A DNA stretch of 64,000 bases from assembly GCA_002376235.1 (NCBI GenBank), contig DFNX01000003.1, positions 434,001 through 498,000 of the forward strand, written 5' to 3'. A program made the position numbers and the translations under genes. Shown here piece after piece: positions 1-8,648 of this stretch. The notes below the pieces were generated by a model, which was not told the DNA's origin, searched no databases, and was given only the letters and a program-made list of their open reading frames with translations. Source of the DNA: Neorhizobium sp. UBA3556 (lineage in GTDB: Bacteria; Pseudomonadota; Alphaproteobacteria; Rhizobiales; Rhizobiaceae). How positions within the stretch are numbered: the first letter of the stretch is position 1; each line of letters starts with the position of its first letter.

Positions 1-17
1 CTCGCGAAGGATCACCG

Positions 18-650
18 ATGCCATCTGTCGAATTGCTGATCACGTTCTTCATCACGACCGCGGTGTTTGCCTATATTCCGGGGCCGGCGATGCTCTATGC
101 CGCGGCGCAGACGATGGCACGGGGGCGTAAAGGTGGACTGATGGCGACGCTCGGCATTCATCTGGGCTGTTATGTGCATGTCGTGGCAGCTGCAGCCGGA
201 CTTTCCGTGCTCTTCCATGCAGTGCCGACGCTTTATTTCTCGGTGAAGATGATCGGAGCAGGCTATCTGATATGGCTGGGCATCTCGCTTTTTCGAGCCA
301 AGACGAGCGGCGATCCTTCGCTGCCCGTGATCGGCCAGAAATCCGCCCGCCGTGCCTTTCTGGAAAGCATCACGGTCGAGGTTCTGAACCCGAAGACGGC
401 GATCTTCTTCATGGCTTTCCTACCGCAATTCGTCGATGCGTCGGCGACCTTTCCCGTTTGGGCGCAGTTCCTGATCCTTGGCGCTGTGGTGAATCTGACC
501 TTTTCGTCGGCCGATCTGGTCTGCGTGTTTCTCGCAGGCGCCGTCGTCAAGGGCCTGAAGAAATCGGCCGCGGCACAAAGGATGATGCAGCGGGCCGGCG
601 GGGCTGTGCTGATCGGGCTCGGCGCACACTTGGCCCTGCAGCGAAACTGA
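18..650 (+). CDS. LysE/RhtB-family amino-acid (homoserine-lactone type) exporter
   Basis: A 210-residue inner-membrane protein of the LysE/RhtB family, which exports amino acids or similar small molecules by proton antiport. The N-terminus (LLITFFITTAVFAYIPGPAM) shows the family's first helix ending in the PGPAM motif (normally PGP). The rest gives five or six hydrophobic segments, and the 'E..NPKT.IFF..FLPQF' motif lies near residue 125. Length matches the family (200-215). AAGGA eight bases before the ATG supports the start. It begins only 17 bases into the window, so its upstream context is unknown. The substrate cannot be told from sequence. Confidence 0.9.
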   Translation: MPSVELLITFFITTAVFAYIPGPAMLYAAAQTMARGRKGGLMATLGIHLGCYVHVVAAAAGLSVLFHAVPTLYFSVKMIGAGYLIWLGISLFRAKTSGDPSLPVIGQKSARRAFLESITVEVLNPKTAIFFMAFLPQFVDASATFPVWAQFLILGAVVNLTFSSADLVCVFLAGAVVKGLKKSAAAQRMMQRAGGAVLIGLGAHLALQRN

Positions 651-745
651 CATCGCGAAACGACCGGAAGCCCAGAGACTTCCAGCCGTTTTCAAAACGT
701 GGTCTGGATGCCGCCCGAAGGCGGCATCTCATAGACCTATGATGT

Positions 746-1168
746 TCAGGCAACCGTGACCGGAACTTCAGTCGAGGTGCGCATGGCGTGGCTGTAGGGG
801 CAAACGATATGTGCCTTGGCGACCAGATCTTCGGCCTGTGCCTTGTCCATGCCGGGAATGGAAACGGAAAGCGAGACTTCGATGCCGAAGCCGGTGCCGT
901 CTTCACGCGGGCCGATGCCGACGGTTGCCGTCACCTTTGCGTCTTCCGGGATCTTGACCTTTTCCTTGCCTGCAACGGCCTTCAGCGCGCCGAGAAAGCA
1001 GGCGGAATAACCGACTGCGAAAAGCTGCTCGGGGTTGGTGCCGGTCGCGCCGTCGCCGCCGAGTTCCTTCGGCACGGTGAGCGTGACATCGAGAACGCCG
1101 TTTTCAGAGGCGCCGTGGCCTGCACGGCCGCCGGTAGCAGAACCCTTGGTGGTGTAAAGAATGGGCAT
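746..1168 (-). CDS. ohr: Organic hydroperoxide resistance protein Ohr
   Basis: A 140-residue OsmC/Ohr-family thiol peroxidase that reduces organic and fatty-acid hydroperoxides in the cytoplasm. Both redox cysteines are visible in family contexts: the peroxidatic one in GYSACFLGAL (about residue 55) and the resolving one in IVCPYSHAMR (about residue 120). The start MPILYTT and the full length are canonical. It is divergent from a MarR-type regulator gene whose product carries the OhrR sensing cysteine, over a shared palindromic region at 1196-1234. Known biology of this pair is that oxidised OhrR releases ohr. Assignment is secure. Confidence 0.97.
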   Translation of the reverse strand: MPILYTTKGSATGGRAGHGASENGVLDVTLTVPKELGGDGATGTNPEQLFAVGYSACFLGALKAVAGKEKVKIPEDAKVTATVGIGPREDGTGFGIEVSLSVSIPGMDKAQAEDLVAKAHIVCPYSHAMRTSTEVPVTVA

Positions 1169-1195
1169 GTTCGTACTCCCTTCGGTTAAATCGTT

Positions 1196-1234
1196 CGCAA
1201 TTCAATTGCGTGCAATAGATTTATGCGCATTGCA
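1196..1234. promoter_or_regulatory. Probable OhrR operator region between ohr and ohrR
   Basis: A perfect odd-centred palindrome CGCAATT-C-AATTGCG occupies 1196-1210 and is followed at once by TGCAAT (1211-1216) and ATTGCA (1229-1234), a second inverted pair. AATT-centred repeats are typical of OhrR sites. On the minus strand TTGACG (1246-1241) with TAAATC 17 bases downstream (1223-1218) could be the ohr promoter, so bound OhrR would cover its -10 region. The repeats are seen directly; the regulatory role is inferred from gene order. Confidence 0.7.
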
Positions 1235-1263
1235 TTCCAACGTCAAGCCTGCGAGAATGGATT

Positions 1264-1776
1264 ATGCAAGACATAGAGCACGGTTTCGTGATGACAGGGG
1301 CAAAGCCGAATAAAAACGACAGGATCGACAATCGCGACGCCGCAGCCGGCGGACTGGACGCGATGTTGTGTTTCGCGATCTACGGCGCGGCGCATGCGTT
1401 CACGCGTGCCTACAAACCCCTGCTCGAACCGCTCGGGCTTACCTATCCGCAATATCTCGTCATGATGGCGCTGTGGGCGGAAGACGGGCAGAAGGTGAAG
1501 ACACTCGGCAACCGGCTGGGGCTCGATTCCGGCACGCTCTCGCCTCTCCTCAAGCGGTTGGAGCAATCCGGCCTGGTGAAGCGCAAGCGCGATGCGGAAG
1601 ACGAACGGCAGGTGAAGATCACGCTGACATCGCTGGGGCTCGAGCTAAAGGAGCGGTCATCCGGCGTGATGGTAGAGATCGGCAAGGCGACCGGATGCAG
1701 CCTCGAAGAAGTGGCATCGCTCAGGGCAGCGTTGGTTGGCTTGAAGGAAAGGCTGGAGGGGGCGGAGGAGACGTAG
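1264..1776 (+). CDS. ohrR: OhrR, MarR-family organic-peroxide-sensing repressor
   Basis: A 170-residue MarR-family repressor. The motif MLCFAIYGAAHAFTR holds the reactive N-terminal cysteine of OhrR, whose oxidation by organic peroxides releases DNA. The winged-helix core follows (LTYPQYLVMMALW, then LSPLLKRLEQSGLVKRKRD with the DER wing motif). The N-terminus is about 20 residues longer than many OhrR proteins. An ATG at 1291 is an alternative start, and neither start has a strong ribosome site. Divergent orientation to ohr is the usual arrangement and implies repression of both genes. Confidence 0.93.
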   Translation: MQDIEHGFVMTGAKPNKNDRIDNRDAAAGGLDAMLCFAIYGAAHAFTRAYKPLLEPLGLTYPQYLVMMALWAEDGQKVKTLGNRLGLDSGTLSPLLKRLEQSGLVKRKRDAEDERQVKITLTSLGLELKERSSGVMVEIGKATGCSLEEVASLRAALVGLKERLEGAEET

Positions 1777-1846
1777 CGTCAGACCGGCCGCCATGCGTCG
1801 CATGCGATCATGACTTGCTCATCGGTGGCCGGTCAATCCAGATGCA

Positions 1847-2731
1847 TCACGAAGGCAGCGTGTCGATCCAGTCTATCAGAGCCGAATTCACGTCATCCGG
1901 GCGATCCTGCATGATCCAGTGACTGGCGCGGTCCCAGCTTTCAGCTTTCGACCGTCCGTTTCTAAACCAGCCGCTCATGGCATCTGCCTGCTCCTGAAAG
2001 CGACAAAGGTGATAAAACGGCAGATCAAGCGAGCGGATAAATGCTTCGCTTTGCGCGCCCACACCAATCTGCTCATCTCCGATGAAAAGCGGTCCGAACG
2101 ATTCCCGGAATGGCGCCATCGGCATGCCCATCATGCGCCGCTGATGCCATATTTTCAGCGCGGGAGGCGTTTCCGGATCGGCAAAACTCTCCAGCATTTC
2201 GGACGTTACCTTGACAGGATCCTCTGCTTGCAGCCGCTCTGCCGTGTCTTGAAACAGTGGCGCGAATTTCGGATCAAACCCCAATGATCCATCGACGGAA
2301 ATGACGGCCGTGACGACATCGGGACGCATGCCCGCTATCCGTGCCGCGATTTGCCCGCCCATCGAATGGCCCATAAGGATGAATTTCTCGCCGGCAAATG
2401 TCGTTTCAATGAGAGAAATGATGTCGAACGCATAGTCGGACGGCCGATAGTGGCCGGAGGGCATGACTTCCGATCGTCCATGACCGCGGAAATCGACAGC
2501 AACCGTGCGATATCGATCCTGGAACACAGGGAGCTGCCAGCTCCAGTCGTGAGAATCTGCAAGCCAGCCGTGGAGCATCATCACGTTTCGTCCGTGGCCG
2601 GCATCGGTGTAAAACAGTTTGGCGGCCCGCTTTGCACCATCCTCTGCACCAGCCATGGTTGGCGTCAGCTGAGACATGGCCGCTGCAGCAGCGAGAGAGC
2701 CGAAAAGTCCCCGGCGGGAAATCTCCATCAT
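1847..2731 (-). CDS. Tat-signal alpha/beta-hydrolase
   Basis: A 294-residue alpha/beta-hydrolase with a twin-arginine signal (EISRRGLFGSLAAAAAM, then MAGAEDG), so probably exported folded to the periplasm. MLHGWLADSHDW forms the oxyanion region, GHSMGG (about residue 121) carries the nucleophile serine, and a histidine near ASHWIMQD at the C-terminus fits the triad. This resembles non-heme chloroperoxidase, epoxide-hydrolase and esterase branches; the substrate is unknown. It is divergent from an HxlR-type regulator, which suggests the two form a regulated unit. Confidence 0.85.
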   Translation of the reverse strand: MMEISRRGLFGSLAAAAAMSQLTPTMAGAEDGAKRAAKLFYTDAGHGRNVMMLHGWLADSHDWSWQLPVFQDRYRTVAVDFRGHGRSEVMPSGHYRPSDYAFDIISLIETTFAGEKFILMGHSMGGQIAARIAGMRPDVVTAVISVDGSLGFDPKFAPLFQDTAERLQAEDPVKVTSEMLESFADPETPPALKIWHQRRMMGMPMAPFRESFGPLFIGDEQIGVGAQSEAFIRSLDLPFYHLCRFQEQADAMSGWFRNGRSKAESWDRASHWIMQDRPDDVNSALIDWIDTLPS

Positions 2732-2836
2732 CCAATCTCCGTTATCGGTATTCCGAAATCAGGAGCATCGATATACGATGGATATCTACGGTCAATTACG
2801 CACCTTGAGGTGCCCAGATATACGCGAGGATACCTG

Positions 2837-3220
2837 TTGCCCAATCCCCTTTCGCCCGACACGACCGACATCTTCTTTGCCGACTGCGCGGCAAGGTCCT
2901 TCTTTGATCAGGTGGCGAACAAATGGTCCGTCATGATCCTGACAATGCTGAGCGAGCGACCTGTGCGTTTCAACGAAATGATGCGGCGCCTCGAGGGCAT
3001 TACCCACAAGGCTCTGACACAGGCACTCAGGCGGCTCGAGCGTAACGGATTGATATCTCGCCGCGTTCTCGCAACGTCTCCTGTAGGAGTCGAGTATGCG
3101 ATAACCCCTCTGGGCCAAACGCTGCAAAAGCCGTTTGGCGCGGTCTACGAGTGGGCGATCGATAACCTGGCGCAGATCGAGGTGGCTCGCGTCGAGTATG
3201 ACGGAAAATCAACGAACTGA
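2837..3220 (+). CDS. HxlR-family transcriptional regulator
   Basis: About 127 residues of HxlR winged helix: CAARSFFDQVANKWSVMIL, then RFNEMMRRLEGITHKALTQAL and RNGLISRRV, ending VYEWAIDNL. The frame stays open far upstream but the family domain begins near here and there is no in-frame ATG nearby. TTG at 2837 is preceded by GAGGA with a six-base gap, so it is the best start; GTG at 2810 is possible. The usual HxlR sensing cysteine may be the one in DCAARSF. It probably controls the divergent hydrolase gene. Confidence 0.85.
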   Translation: MPNPLSPDTTDIFFADCAARSFFDQVANKWSVMILTMLSERPVRFNEMMRRLEGITHKALTQALRRLERNGLISRRVLATSPVGVEYAITPLGQTLQKPFGAVYEWAIDNLAQIEVARVEYDGKSTN

Positions 3221-3299
3221 TGGCTCAGGCATCGTCCACATATCGTATTGGAGCCGTGAAGATGTGTGACCGCCAACTGGACGGCCCCACAGCACAGCT

Positions 3300-3539
3300 T
3301 CACGCGCCCGAAAACTTCACCGTCACGCCGCGCTGACGAAAATAGGCTTGCATCAGCTTGCGGCCGGAGCGGTTGTTCTGCGAGATCTTTGCCGGATCGA
3401 AGACGGCTTCCTTCTGGCCGGCCTTTGTCAGCGCGGCTTTGAGAGACGCGATATGGGTGTCGAGATCGGCATTGTCCGCGTGGAGCGATTCATAAATGCG
3501 GTTGGTTGCGTCTTCTACGGTCAGTTCGGTCATGTTCAC
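3300..3539 (-). CDS. Small conserved-type hypothetical protein
   Basis: A 79-residue acidic-to-basic soluble protein (first MNMTELTVEDATNRIYE, or from the second Met at 3533). No signal peptide, membrane segment or metal motif is visible. The tail RSGRKLMQAYFRQRGVTVKF is basic and reads like a small helical protein. Codon use fits neighbouring genes. It is divergent from the GNAT gene at 3669. I do not recognise a characterised family and assign no function. Confidence 0.65.
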   Translation of the reverse strand: MNMTELTVEDATNRIYESLHADNADLDTHIASLKAALTKAGQKEAVFDPAKISQNNRSGRKLMQAYFRQRGVTVKFSGA

Positions 3540-3668
3540 GCTCCTGCTTTCATTCGGCTGGCGCTTAGCACATGTTTTGGCGCGATCCTAGGAATGTCTG
3601 TTGATTGTACGTGGGCCTTGAAAGGCTGTATATTCGAGCCTTCGTGATGTGGTGAAGGTTATGCGAAG

Positions 3669-4175
3669 ATGACCACGGTCATGGAGGCAGAATTACCGTC
3701 CCAGCTTGACGATGTTCGGTCGCTGATGACCGCCTTCGTAGCGTGGCATCGTGAGCGGCATGTCGAGGACATCGCGCTGATCGAGCGTTATTTCGATGCT
3801 GCAGCCTTCAGCCGTGAGCTGGAGACCCTTCCCGGTTACTACGCCCCTCCGACAGGCAGCCTGCTGGTTGCTTATTCGGACGAGAAAAAGGCCGGTTGCG
3901 TGGCGCTTCGCGATCTTGGAGACGGCATTTGCGAAATGAAGAGGATGTTCGTGCGGCCGGAATTTCGCGGCAGGGGCGTCGGAATCGCGCTCGCGACCCG
4001 GATTCTGGAGAACGCCCGCGCGCTCGGATATCGCTGCATGAGGCTGGACACCAGCCATCGACAAACCGAGGCAATGCGCCTTTATCGCAAGATGGGGTTC
4101 AGCGAGATCGCACCCTATTACGACATATCGGACGATCTGCGGAACTGGCTGGTGTTTTTCGAAAAGAGGCTGTGA
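3669..4175 (+). CDS. GNAT-family N-acetyltransferase
   Basis: A 168-residue GCN5-related N-acetyltransferase that would transfer acetyl from acetyl-CoA to an unknown amine. The acetyl-CoA pyrophosphate loop is clear in MFVRPEFRGRGVGIALATRI (R/Q-x-x-G-x-G/A type, about residues 95-115), followed by LGYRCMRLDTS and the family's late 'A.RLYRKMGF' strand. The ATG at 3669 follows a GAAG stretch; a second Met lies four codons on. Nothing nearby indicates the substrate. Confidence 0.88.
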   Translation: MTTVMEAELPSQLDDVRSLMTAFVAWHRERHVEDIALIERYFDAAAFSRELETLPGYYAPPTGSLLVAYSDEKKAGCVALRDLGDGICEMKRMFVRPEFRGRGVGIALATRILENARALGYRCMRLDTSHRQTEAMRLYRKMGFSEIAPYYDISDDLRNWLVFFEKRL

Positions 4176-4200
4176 TCCTCGGGCAAAACCCGAGAATCAC
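4172..4200. terminator. Hairpin at the end of the GNAT gene
   Basis: GTGATcCTCGGG (4172-4183), loop CAAAA, CCCGAGaATCAC (4189-4200): a near-perfect 12-base stem that includes the GNAT stop codon and lies between convergent genes. No T-run follows on either strand, so it may stabilise 3' ends rather than act as a canonical intrinsic terminator. Confidence 0.5.
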
Positions 4201-4217
4201 GCATTGTGAGCGGTCGC

Positions 4218-4937
4218 TTATTGCCAGACCACGATGCGCGTCTTGTTGGGCACGCGCTCATAAAGGTCGATAATGTCCTGGTTCATCAACCGCACGCAGC
4301 CGGAAGAGACGGCCTTGCCGATCGAGTTCCATTCCGGCGAACCGTGCAGGCGATACAGCGTGTCCTGGCCGTTCTGGAAAATGTAGAGAGCGCGGGCGCC
4401 GAGCGGGTTGTTGAGGCCGGGCGCCATGCCGCCGTTCTTGGCGGAATATTTGGTGAGCTCCGGCTGGCGGGCGACCATTTCGTCCGGCGGGGTCCATTTC
4501 GGCCATTTCTGCTTCCACTGGATGACGCCCTCGCCTGACCAGGAAAAGCCTTCACGGCCGATGCCGACGCCGTAGCGCATGGCGGAACCGCCCGGCTCGA
4601 CCAGATAGAGGAAACGCGAAGGCGTATCGACGACAATCGTGCCGGGGCGCTCACCTGTCGGATCAAGCACGCGCTGACGATAATAACGCGGATTGATCTT
4701 CTGATAGGGGATGGCCGGAATGACGAACCCGCCATCGGCAACCGAGCCATACATCATGGCAGCTTCGGAATCCCCACCGGCCATTTCCGGCGGCATTGTG
4801 GATATTCCGTCGCGATAGGTGATGACCGTTCCGCCGGATCCCGGCGTGGTCGAGGCGCAGCCGGCAAGTGTCGAGGCTGTGCCCGCGCCAAGGAGAGTGA
4901 GGAAACTCCGGCGAGAGAAAGAGATGTCGAATGTCAT
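4218..4937 (-). CDS. L,D-transpeptidase (YkuD/ErfK family), Tat/lipoprotein-type signal
   Basis: A 239-residue L,D-transpeptidase, which makes 3-3 crosslinks in peptidoglycan or attaches proteins to it. The catalytic YkuD signature is present at the C-terminus: LHGSPEWNSIG, then SSGCVRLMNQDIIDLY with the nucleophile cysteine. The N-terminus (SFSRRSFLTLLGAGTASTLA followed by GC) combines a twin-arginine motif with a possible lipobox (LAGC), suggesting a lipoprotein anchored from the periplasmic side. I chose the second Met (4937) because the first leaves a poorly matched extension. It lies immediately downstream of a paralog in the same direction. Confidence 0.92.
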   Translation of the reverse strand: MTFDISFSRRSFLTLLGAGTASTLAGCASTTPGSGGTVITYRDGISTMPPEMAGGDSEAAMMYGSVADGGFVIPAIPYQKINPRYYRQRVLDPTGERPGTIVVDTPSRFLYLVEPGGSAMRYGVGIGREGFSWSGEGVIQWKQKWPKWTPPDEMVARQPELTKYSAKNGGMAPGLNNPLGARALYIFQNGQDTLYRLHGSPEWNSIGKAVSSGCVRLMNQDIIDLYERVPNKTRIVVWQ

Positions 4938-5092
4938 GTCAGGGAGAACCATCCAGAGGAACGCGATAACGCAAAGCTTAATCGAACGATCTCGAGCGCG
5001 AAAGGTTCCGATCGGTCATAACCGGCATCTAATAGACCATGCTGCGACAAATCGGCAACGTTCATGTACACGGCACTGCGGCTCACCCATGT

Positions 5093-5115
5093 AAAAAAGC
5101 CGCCCGTTGGGCGGC
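5093..5115 (-). terminator. Rho-independent terminator after the second L,D-transpeptidase gene
   Basis: On the minus strand GCCGCCC-AAC-GGGCGGC is followed by six T. This is a canonical intrinsic terminator 30 bases past the stop of the gene ending at 5145. It indicates that the two L,D-transpeptidase genes are separately terminated rather than one simple operon. Confidence 0.88.
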
Positions 5116-5144
5116 CTCAAGAGATCTTTTGGCAAAGTTTCTCG

Positions 5145-5987
5145 TCAGGTGACGACGATCGGAGTGCCGCTCGGGACGCGATCGAAGAGATCGATGACAT
5201 CCTGGTTGAACATGCGCACGCAGCCCGAAGACGTTGCCTTGCCGACGGATTGCCAATCCGGCGTGCCATGGACACGGTAGAGCGTGTCCTTGCCGTCCTG
5301 GTAGATATAAAGTGCGCGGGCGCCGAGCGGATTGTTGAGGCCTGGGGTCGCGCCGCCTTCGGCGGCAGCAAACTGACGCAAGGCGGGGTCGCGCGCGACC
5401 ATCTCACCGGGCGGCGTCCAACGCGGCCATTTCGCCTTGCGCTGGATAACGCCGCGGCCGGACCAGGCGAAACCCGCCTTGCCGAGGCCGACGCCATAAC
5501 GCATTGCCTTGCCGCCGGGCTGGACGAGGTAAAGGTAATGAGCGCGGGTATCGACAACGATAGTTCCGGGCGCTTCATTGGTGCGATAATCGACTTCAGA
5601 TCTCAGAAAACGTTGATCGACCCGCGAATAGGGAATGGCCGGCAGCGTATGGTCAGCGTCGCGCGTGACGTCATACATGGTGCGGTAGACCGGATTGGAA
5701 ACAGGCAGGCCATAGATCGTGCCGTGGTTGTATTTCTGGTGGAAATCGGACGGATAGAGCTGGCGCTTGTGCGGGATGGCGCCTGGCATCGGCGGCGGCT
5801 GGTTGGACGGCGGATCGCGATAAGGCGCGACGTTGAAGACCGGCGCCGTCTCCTGCACGAAGACGTTCGGGTTCACACGGCTCGTATCGGTGACAAACGG
5901 CACCGTGCAGCCGGCAAGCGCCGTCGTGGCAATCAGGGCAGCCGCGAGACCTGTGGCGCGGCGAAGCGATGAAAATGTGTTCGGCAT
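5145..5987 (-). CDS. L,D-transpeptidase (YkuD/ErfK family), exported
   Basis: A 280-residue periplasmic L,D-transpeptidase. The signal region (LRRATGLAAALIATTALAGC) ends in a lipobox LAGC, so it is probably a lipoprotein. The YkuD domain covers about residues 140-278: VDTRAHYLYLVQPGGKAMRY, YRVHGTPDW and the catalytic SSGCVRMFNQDVIDLFDRV. It is clearly paralogous to the gene at 4218-4937, sharing the PRYYRQRV/DQRFLRSEV-GTIVVDT block, but has a longer proline-rich N-terminal linker. Rhizobiales rely heavily on 3-3 crosslinks and carry many such enzymes. Confidence 0.93.
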   Translation of the reverse strand: MPNTFSSLRRATGLAAALIATTALAGCTVPFVTDTSRVNPNVFVQETAPVFNVAPYRDPPSNQPPPMPGAIPHKRQLYPSDFHQKYNHGTIYGLPVSNPVYRTMYDVTRDADHTLPAIPYSRVDQRFLRSEVDYRTNEAPGTIVVDTRAHYLYLVQPGGKAMRYGVGLGKAGFAWSGRGVIQRKAKWPRWTPPGEMVARDPALRQFAAAEGGATPGLNNPLGARALYIYQDGKDTLYRVHGTPDWQSVGKATSSGCVRMFNQDVIDLFDRVPSGTPIVVT

Positions 5988-6279
5988 GAAGACCCGCTGG
6001 AGCAGATGACGTCATGCTTCTTTTGGCAGATGGCGCTGGCGCGAAGCTGGAGTGACCATGCGGTATATCCCGCCTCGCCATCATATTCCGCGACAGAGAA
6101 GACGGCGACCCGGCCCAAGAAGCGACATAATATCATATTGCAACCCTCGGAATGCATCGAGAATAGAATTGCTCCGAAAAGATGCAAATGCCTGATATTT
6201 ATCCACACTTTAAGTAAAATTAGAGAATTTCCGGAGATACCCGTTTGGCGCTTTGTTCCGCACGGGGATTTGGACTGAT

Positions 6280-8568
6280 ATGACCGACACGACTATTAAA
6301 AGACCGCTTTGGATGACGATCACTGGCTGCGGGTTTGCAGCTGTTATGTTTACCAGCGCGGCCGTCGGCGGCCTGGCATGGCATGCCCAGTCGAAGATGG
6401 GCAATGATGCGCTGTTCAGCAAAGCGGAAAGCGATCTGGCCCTGATCCAGAACGACATGGCCGCAATCCAGCGCTCGGCCTCGGCAATCGCAGCCCAGAT
6501 CGCTGCCGATACAGAGACCGCGGTAATTATCAGCAGCAATGACCGCCAGCGGGCACTCGACAAGTTTGCCAAGGGCGCGGAATCCCTGCGCACGGTCGGA
6601 AGCCTCGCATTCTTCACGCTCATCGACGCCAATGGCAAAACCCTGGCGCGCACGCATAACCCGTCCAGCTTCGGTGACGATATCATGGGCCGCCGCAAGA
6701 CGGTCCAGCAGGCATTCCAGACCGGCAAGATCGCAGCCGGCATCGAACAGGGCCAGCGCGGCGGGATCGGCATGTATGCGGTGGCGCCGGTCGTGGTTGG
6801 CGGCAAGGTCATCGGCGCCGTCGATGTCGGTACGGAATTTGCCGATGCCTATTTCGATCCGCTTGCCGCAAGACTTGGCAGCGAGATCGCAGTCGATGTC
6901 ATGGTTGGCGGCAAGCTGACGACGCAGGTCTCGACGCAGAGCGACAAGCCGCTCGTGTCCGAAGATCTGCTGAAAGCCGGCTTTGATGGCCAGCGCGTTT
7001 TCCAGGAAGTGGAGATCGGCGGACGTGATGTCGTCGTGAAGGTCGTTCCGTTCAACAATTTCGCCGGCGAGAAGATCGGCGTATTCGAGATCGGTGCAGA
7101 TGCCAGCGAGATCAGCGCTGCCAACAACTCAGCCCTGATGAACACGATCATCGGTGCCTTCATCGTTGCGATGCTGACGCTTATCGGCTTCCTCGCGTTT
7201 GCAAGGTCGCTCGGCAATGCCATCGGCCGCCTGACCGGCACGATGGGACGTCTTGCTTCAGGCGACCTGTCTGCCGAAATCCAGGGCGAGAATCGCCCGG
7301 ACGAAATCGGCTCGATGGCGAAAGCGGTGCAGGTGTTCAAGAACAACGCGCTGAAGACGCAGGCTCTAGAACGCGAGGCGGAAGAGCAGCGCAACCTGAC
7401 CGACGAACAGCGCCGCCGCAATGCCGAAGAGGCCCGTATCCGCACTGAGGCCATGGCCGAAGCGACCAACGGTCTTGCCTCCGGCCTAAAGCATCTTTCC
7501 TCCGGCGATCTGACCTTCCAGCTCGACCGCGCTTTCGCCCAGGAATTCGAAGGTCTGCGCGCCGACTTCAACGCCACGGTTTCCCAGCTACGCGGCACGC
7601 TCGGCTCGGTCGCCCAGGCGACAAGCTCGATCGACAGCGGTTCGCGCGAAGTCAGCCAGAGCGCCGACGATCTTTCCAAGCGGACAGAACAGCAGGCCGC
7701 ATCGCTCGAAGAGACCGCAGCTGCGCTTGATGAGATTACAGTCAACGTCACCAACTCGTCGAAGCGCGCGGAAGAGGCCCGCAACGTCGCCATCCAGGCG
7801 AATGAAAGTGCCCGCCAGTCAGGCTCTGTCGTTGCCAATGCCGTCAATGCGATGGGACGGATCGAGGAATCGTCGGGCCAGATCTCCAACATTATCGGCG
7901 TGATCGACGATATCGCCTTCCAGACCAATCTTCTGGCGCTCAATGCCGGTGTGGAAGCCGCGCGTGCCGGCGAGGCGGGCAAGGGATTTGCCGTCGTTGC
8001 GCAGGAAGTTCGCGAACTGGCACAGCGCTCCGCAAGTGCCGCCAAGGAAATCAAGGATCTGATCGGCAAGTCCTCGGTCGAGGTCGAGACCGGCGTCAAG
8101 CTGGTCAGCGATACCGGCGCTGCGCTGAAGACGATCGAGAACTATATCGTCACCATCAACCAGCACATGGATTCGATCGCGACGTCTTCTCGCGAACAGT
8201 CGGTCGGTCTGGCCGAGGTCAACACCGCCGTCAACCAGATGGACCAGGTGACGCAGCAGAACGCGGCGATGGTGGAAGAGGCAAATGCGGCGGGTGCAAC
8301 ACTTGCCACCGAAGCCGGACGGTTGCGCGAACTCGTTTCGCAATTCCAGCTGGGTCAGGGTGGCGGCGCGGGCTACTCGCAGCAGACCACCGCCCTGCGT
8401 CAGACGGCATCGGCTATGGCAGCCCCGGTCAGGACCGCCTCGCGTAGTTCCGCACCGGTCGCCTCCCCTGCCCGCGGCATGGTCGGCAAGCTTGCCCAGG
8501 CCTTCGGCGGCGGTCGCAGCAGCGCTGCCGCAGCCGCACCGGCGGCAGACAACTGGGAAGAATTCTGA
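6280..8568 (+). CDS. Methyl-accepting chemotaxis protein with Cache sensor and CheR-binding tail
   Basis: A chemoreceptor of about 762 residues. Order: N-terminal membrane helix (WMTITGCGFAAVMFTSAAVG), periplasmic Cache-type ligand domain (to about residue 280, with FFTLIDANGKTLARTHNP and GAVDVGTEF), second membrane helix (IIGAFIVAMLTLIGFLAFA), HAMP (GRLTGTMGRLASGDL), a second HAMP-like repeat, then the cytoplasmic MCP domain with the conserved hairpin tip around IDDIAFQTNLLALNAGVEAA. The last five residues, NWEEF, match the CheR/CheB-tethering pentapeptide type. ATG at 6280 is preferred over TTG at 6253. A strong terminator follows. Confidence 0.95.
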   Translation: MTDTTIKRPLWMTITGCGFAAVMFTSAAVGGLAWHAQSKMGNDALFSKAESDLALIQNDMAAIQRSASAIAAQIAADTETAVIISSNDRQRALDKFAKGAESLRTVGSLAFFTLIDANGKTLARTHNPSSFGDDIMGRRKTVQQAFQTGKIAAGIEQGQRGGIGMYAVAPVVVGGKVIGAVDVGTEFADAYFDPLAARLGSEIAVDVMVGGKLTTQVSTQSDKPLVSEDLLKAGFDGQRVFQEVEIGGRDVVVKVVPFNNFAGEKIGVFEIGADASEISAANNSALMNTIIGAFIVAMLTLIGFLAFARSLGNAIGRLTGTMGRLASGDLSAEIQGENRPDEIGSMAKAVQVFKNNALKTQALEREAEEQRNLTDEQRRRNAEEARIRTEAMAEATNGLASGLKHLSSGDLTFQLDRAFAQEFEGLRADFNATVSQLRGTLGSVAQATSSIDSGSREVSQSADDLSKRTEQQAASLEETAAALDEITVNVTNSSKRAEEARNVAIQANESARQSGSVVANAVNAMGRIEESSGQISNIIGVIDDIAFQTNLLALNAGVEAARAGEAGKGFAVVAQEVRELAQRSASAAKEIKDLIGKSSVEVETGVKLVSDTGAALKTIENYIVTINQHMDSIATSSREQSVGLAEVNTAVNQMDQVTQQNAAMVEEANAAGATLATEAGRLRELVSQFQLGQGGGAGYSQQTTALRQTASAMAAPVRTASRSSAPVASPARGMVGKLAQAFGGGRSSAAAAAPAADNWEEF

Positions 8569-8594
8569 TCGACTTGATCAGACCGGAATGATGG

Positions 8595-8620
8595 AAAGGC
8601 GGGGCCAGAACCCGCCTTTT
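8595..8620 (+). terminator. Rho-independent terminator after the chemoreceptor gene
   Basis: AAAGGCGGG (8595-8603), seven-base loop, CCCGCCTTT (8611-8619), then T-rich sequence (TTTTCTGTTT). It lies 27 bases past the chemoreceptor stop and also separates it from the convergent Rrf2 gene. Confidence 0.88.
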
Positions 8621-8648
8621 CTGTTTGGGTAAACACGGCATGCGCCGA

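Noticed and set aside
2351..2836. A 289-residue HxlR protein with a long N-terminal extension
   Set aside because: The extra frame lies on the complement of the hydrolase gene and its promoter. The family domain and a ribosome site both point to a start at 2837.
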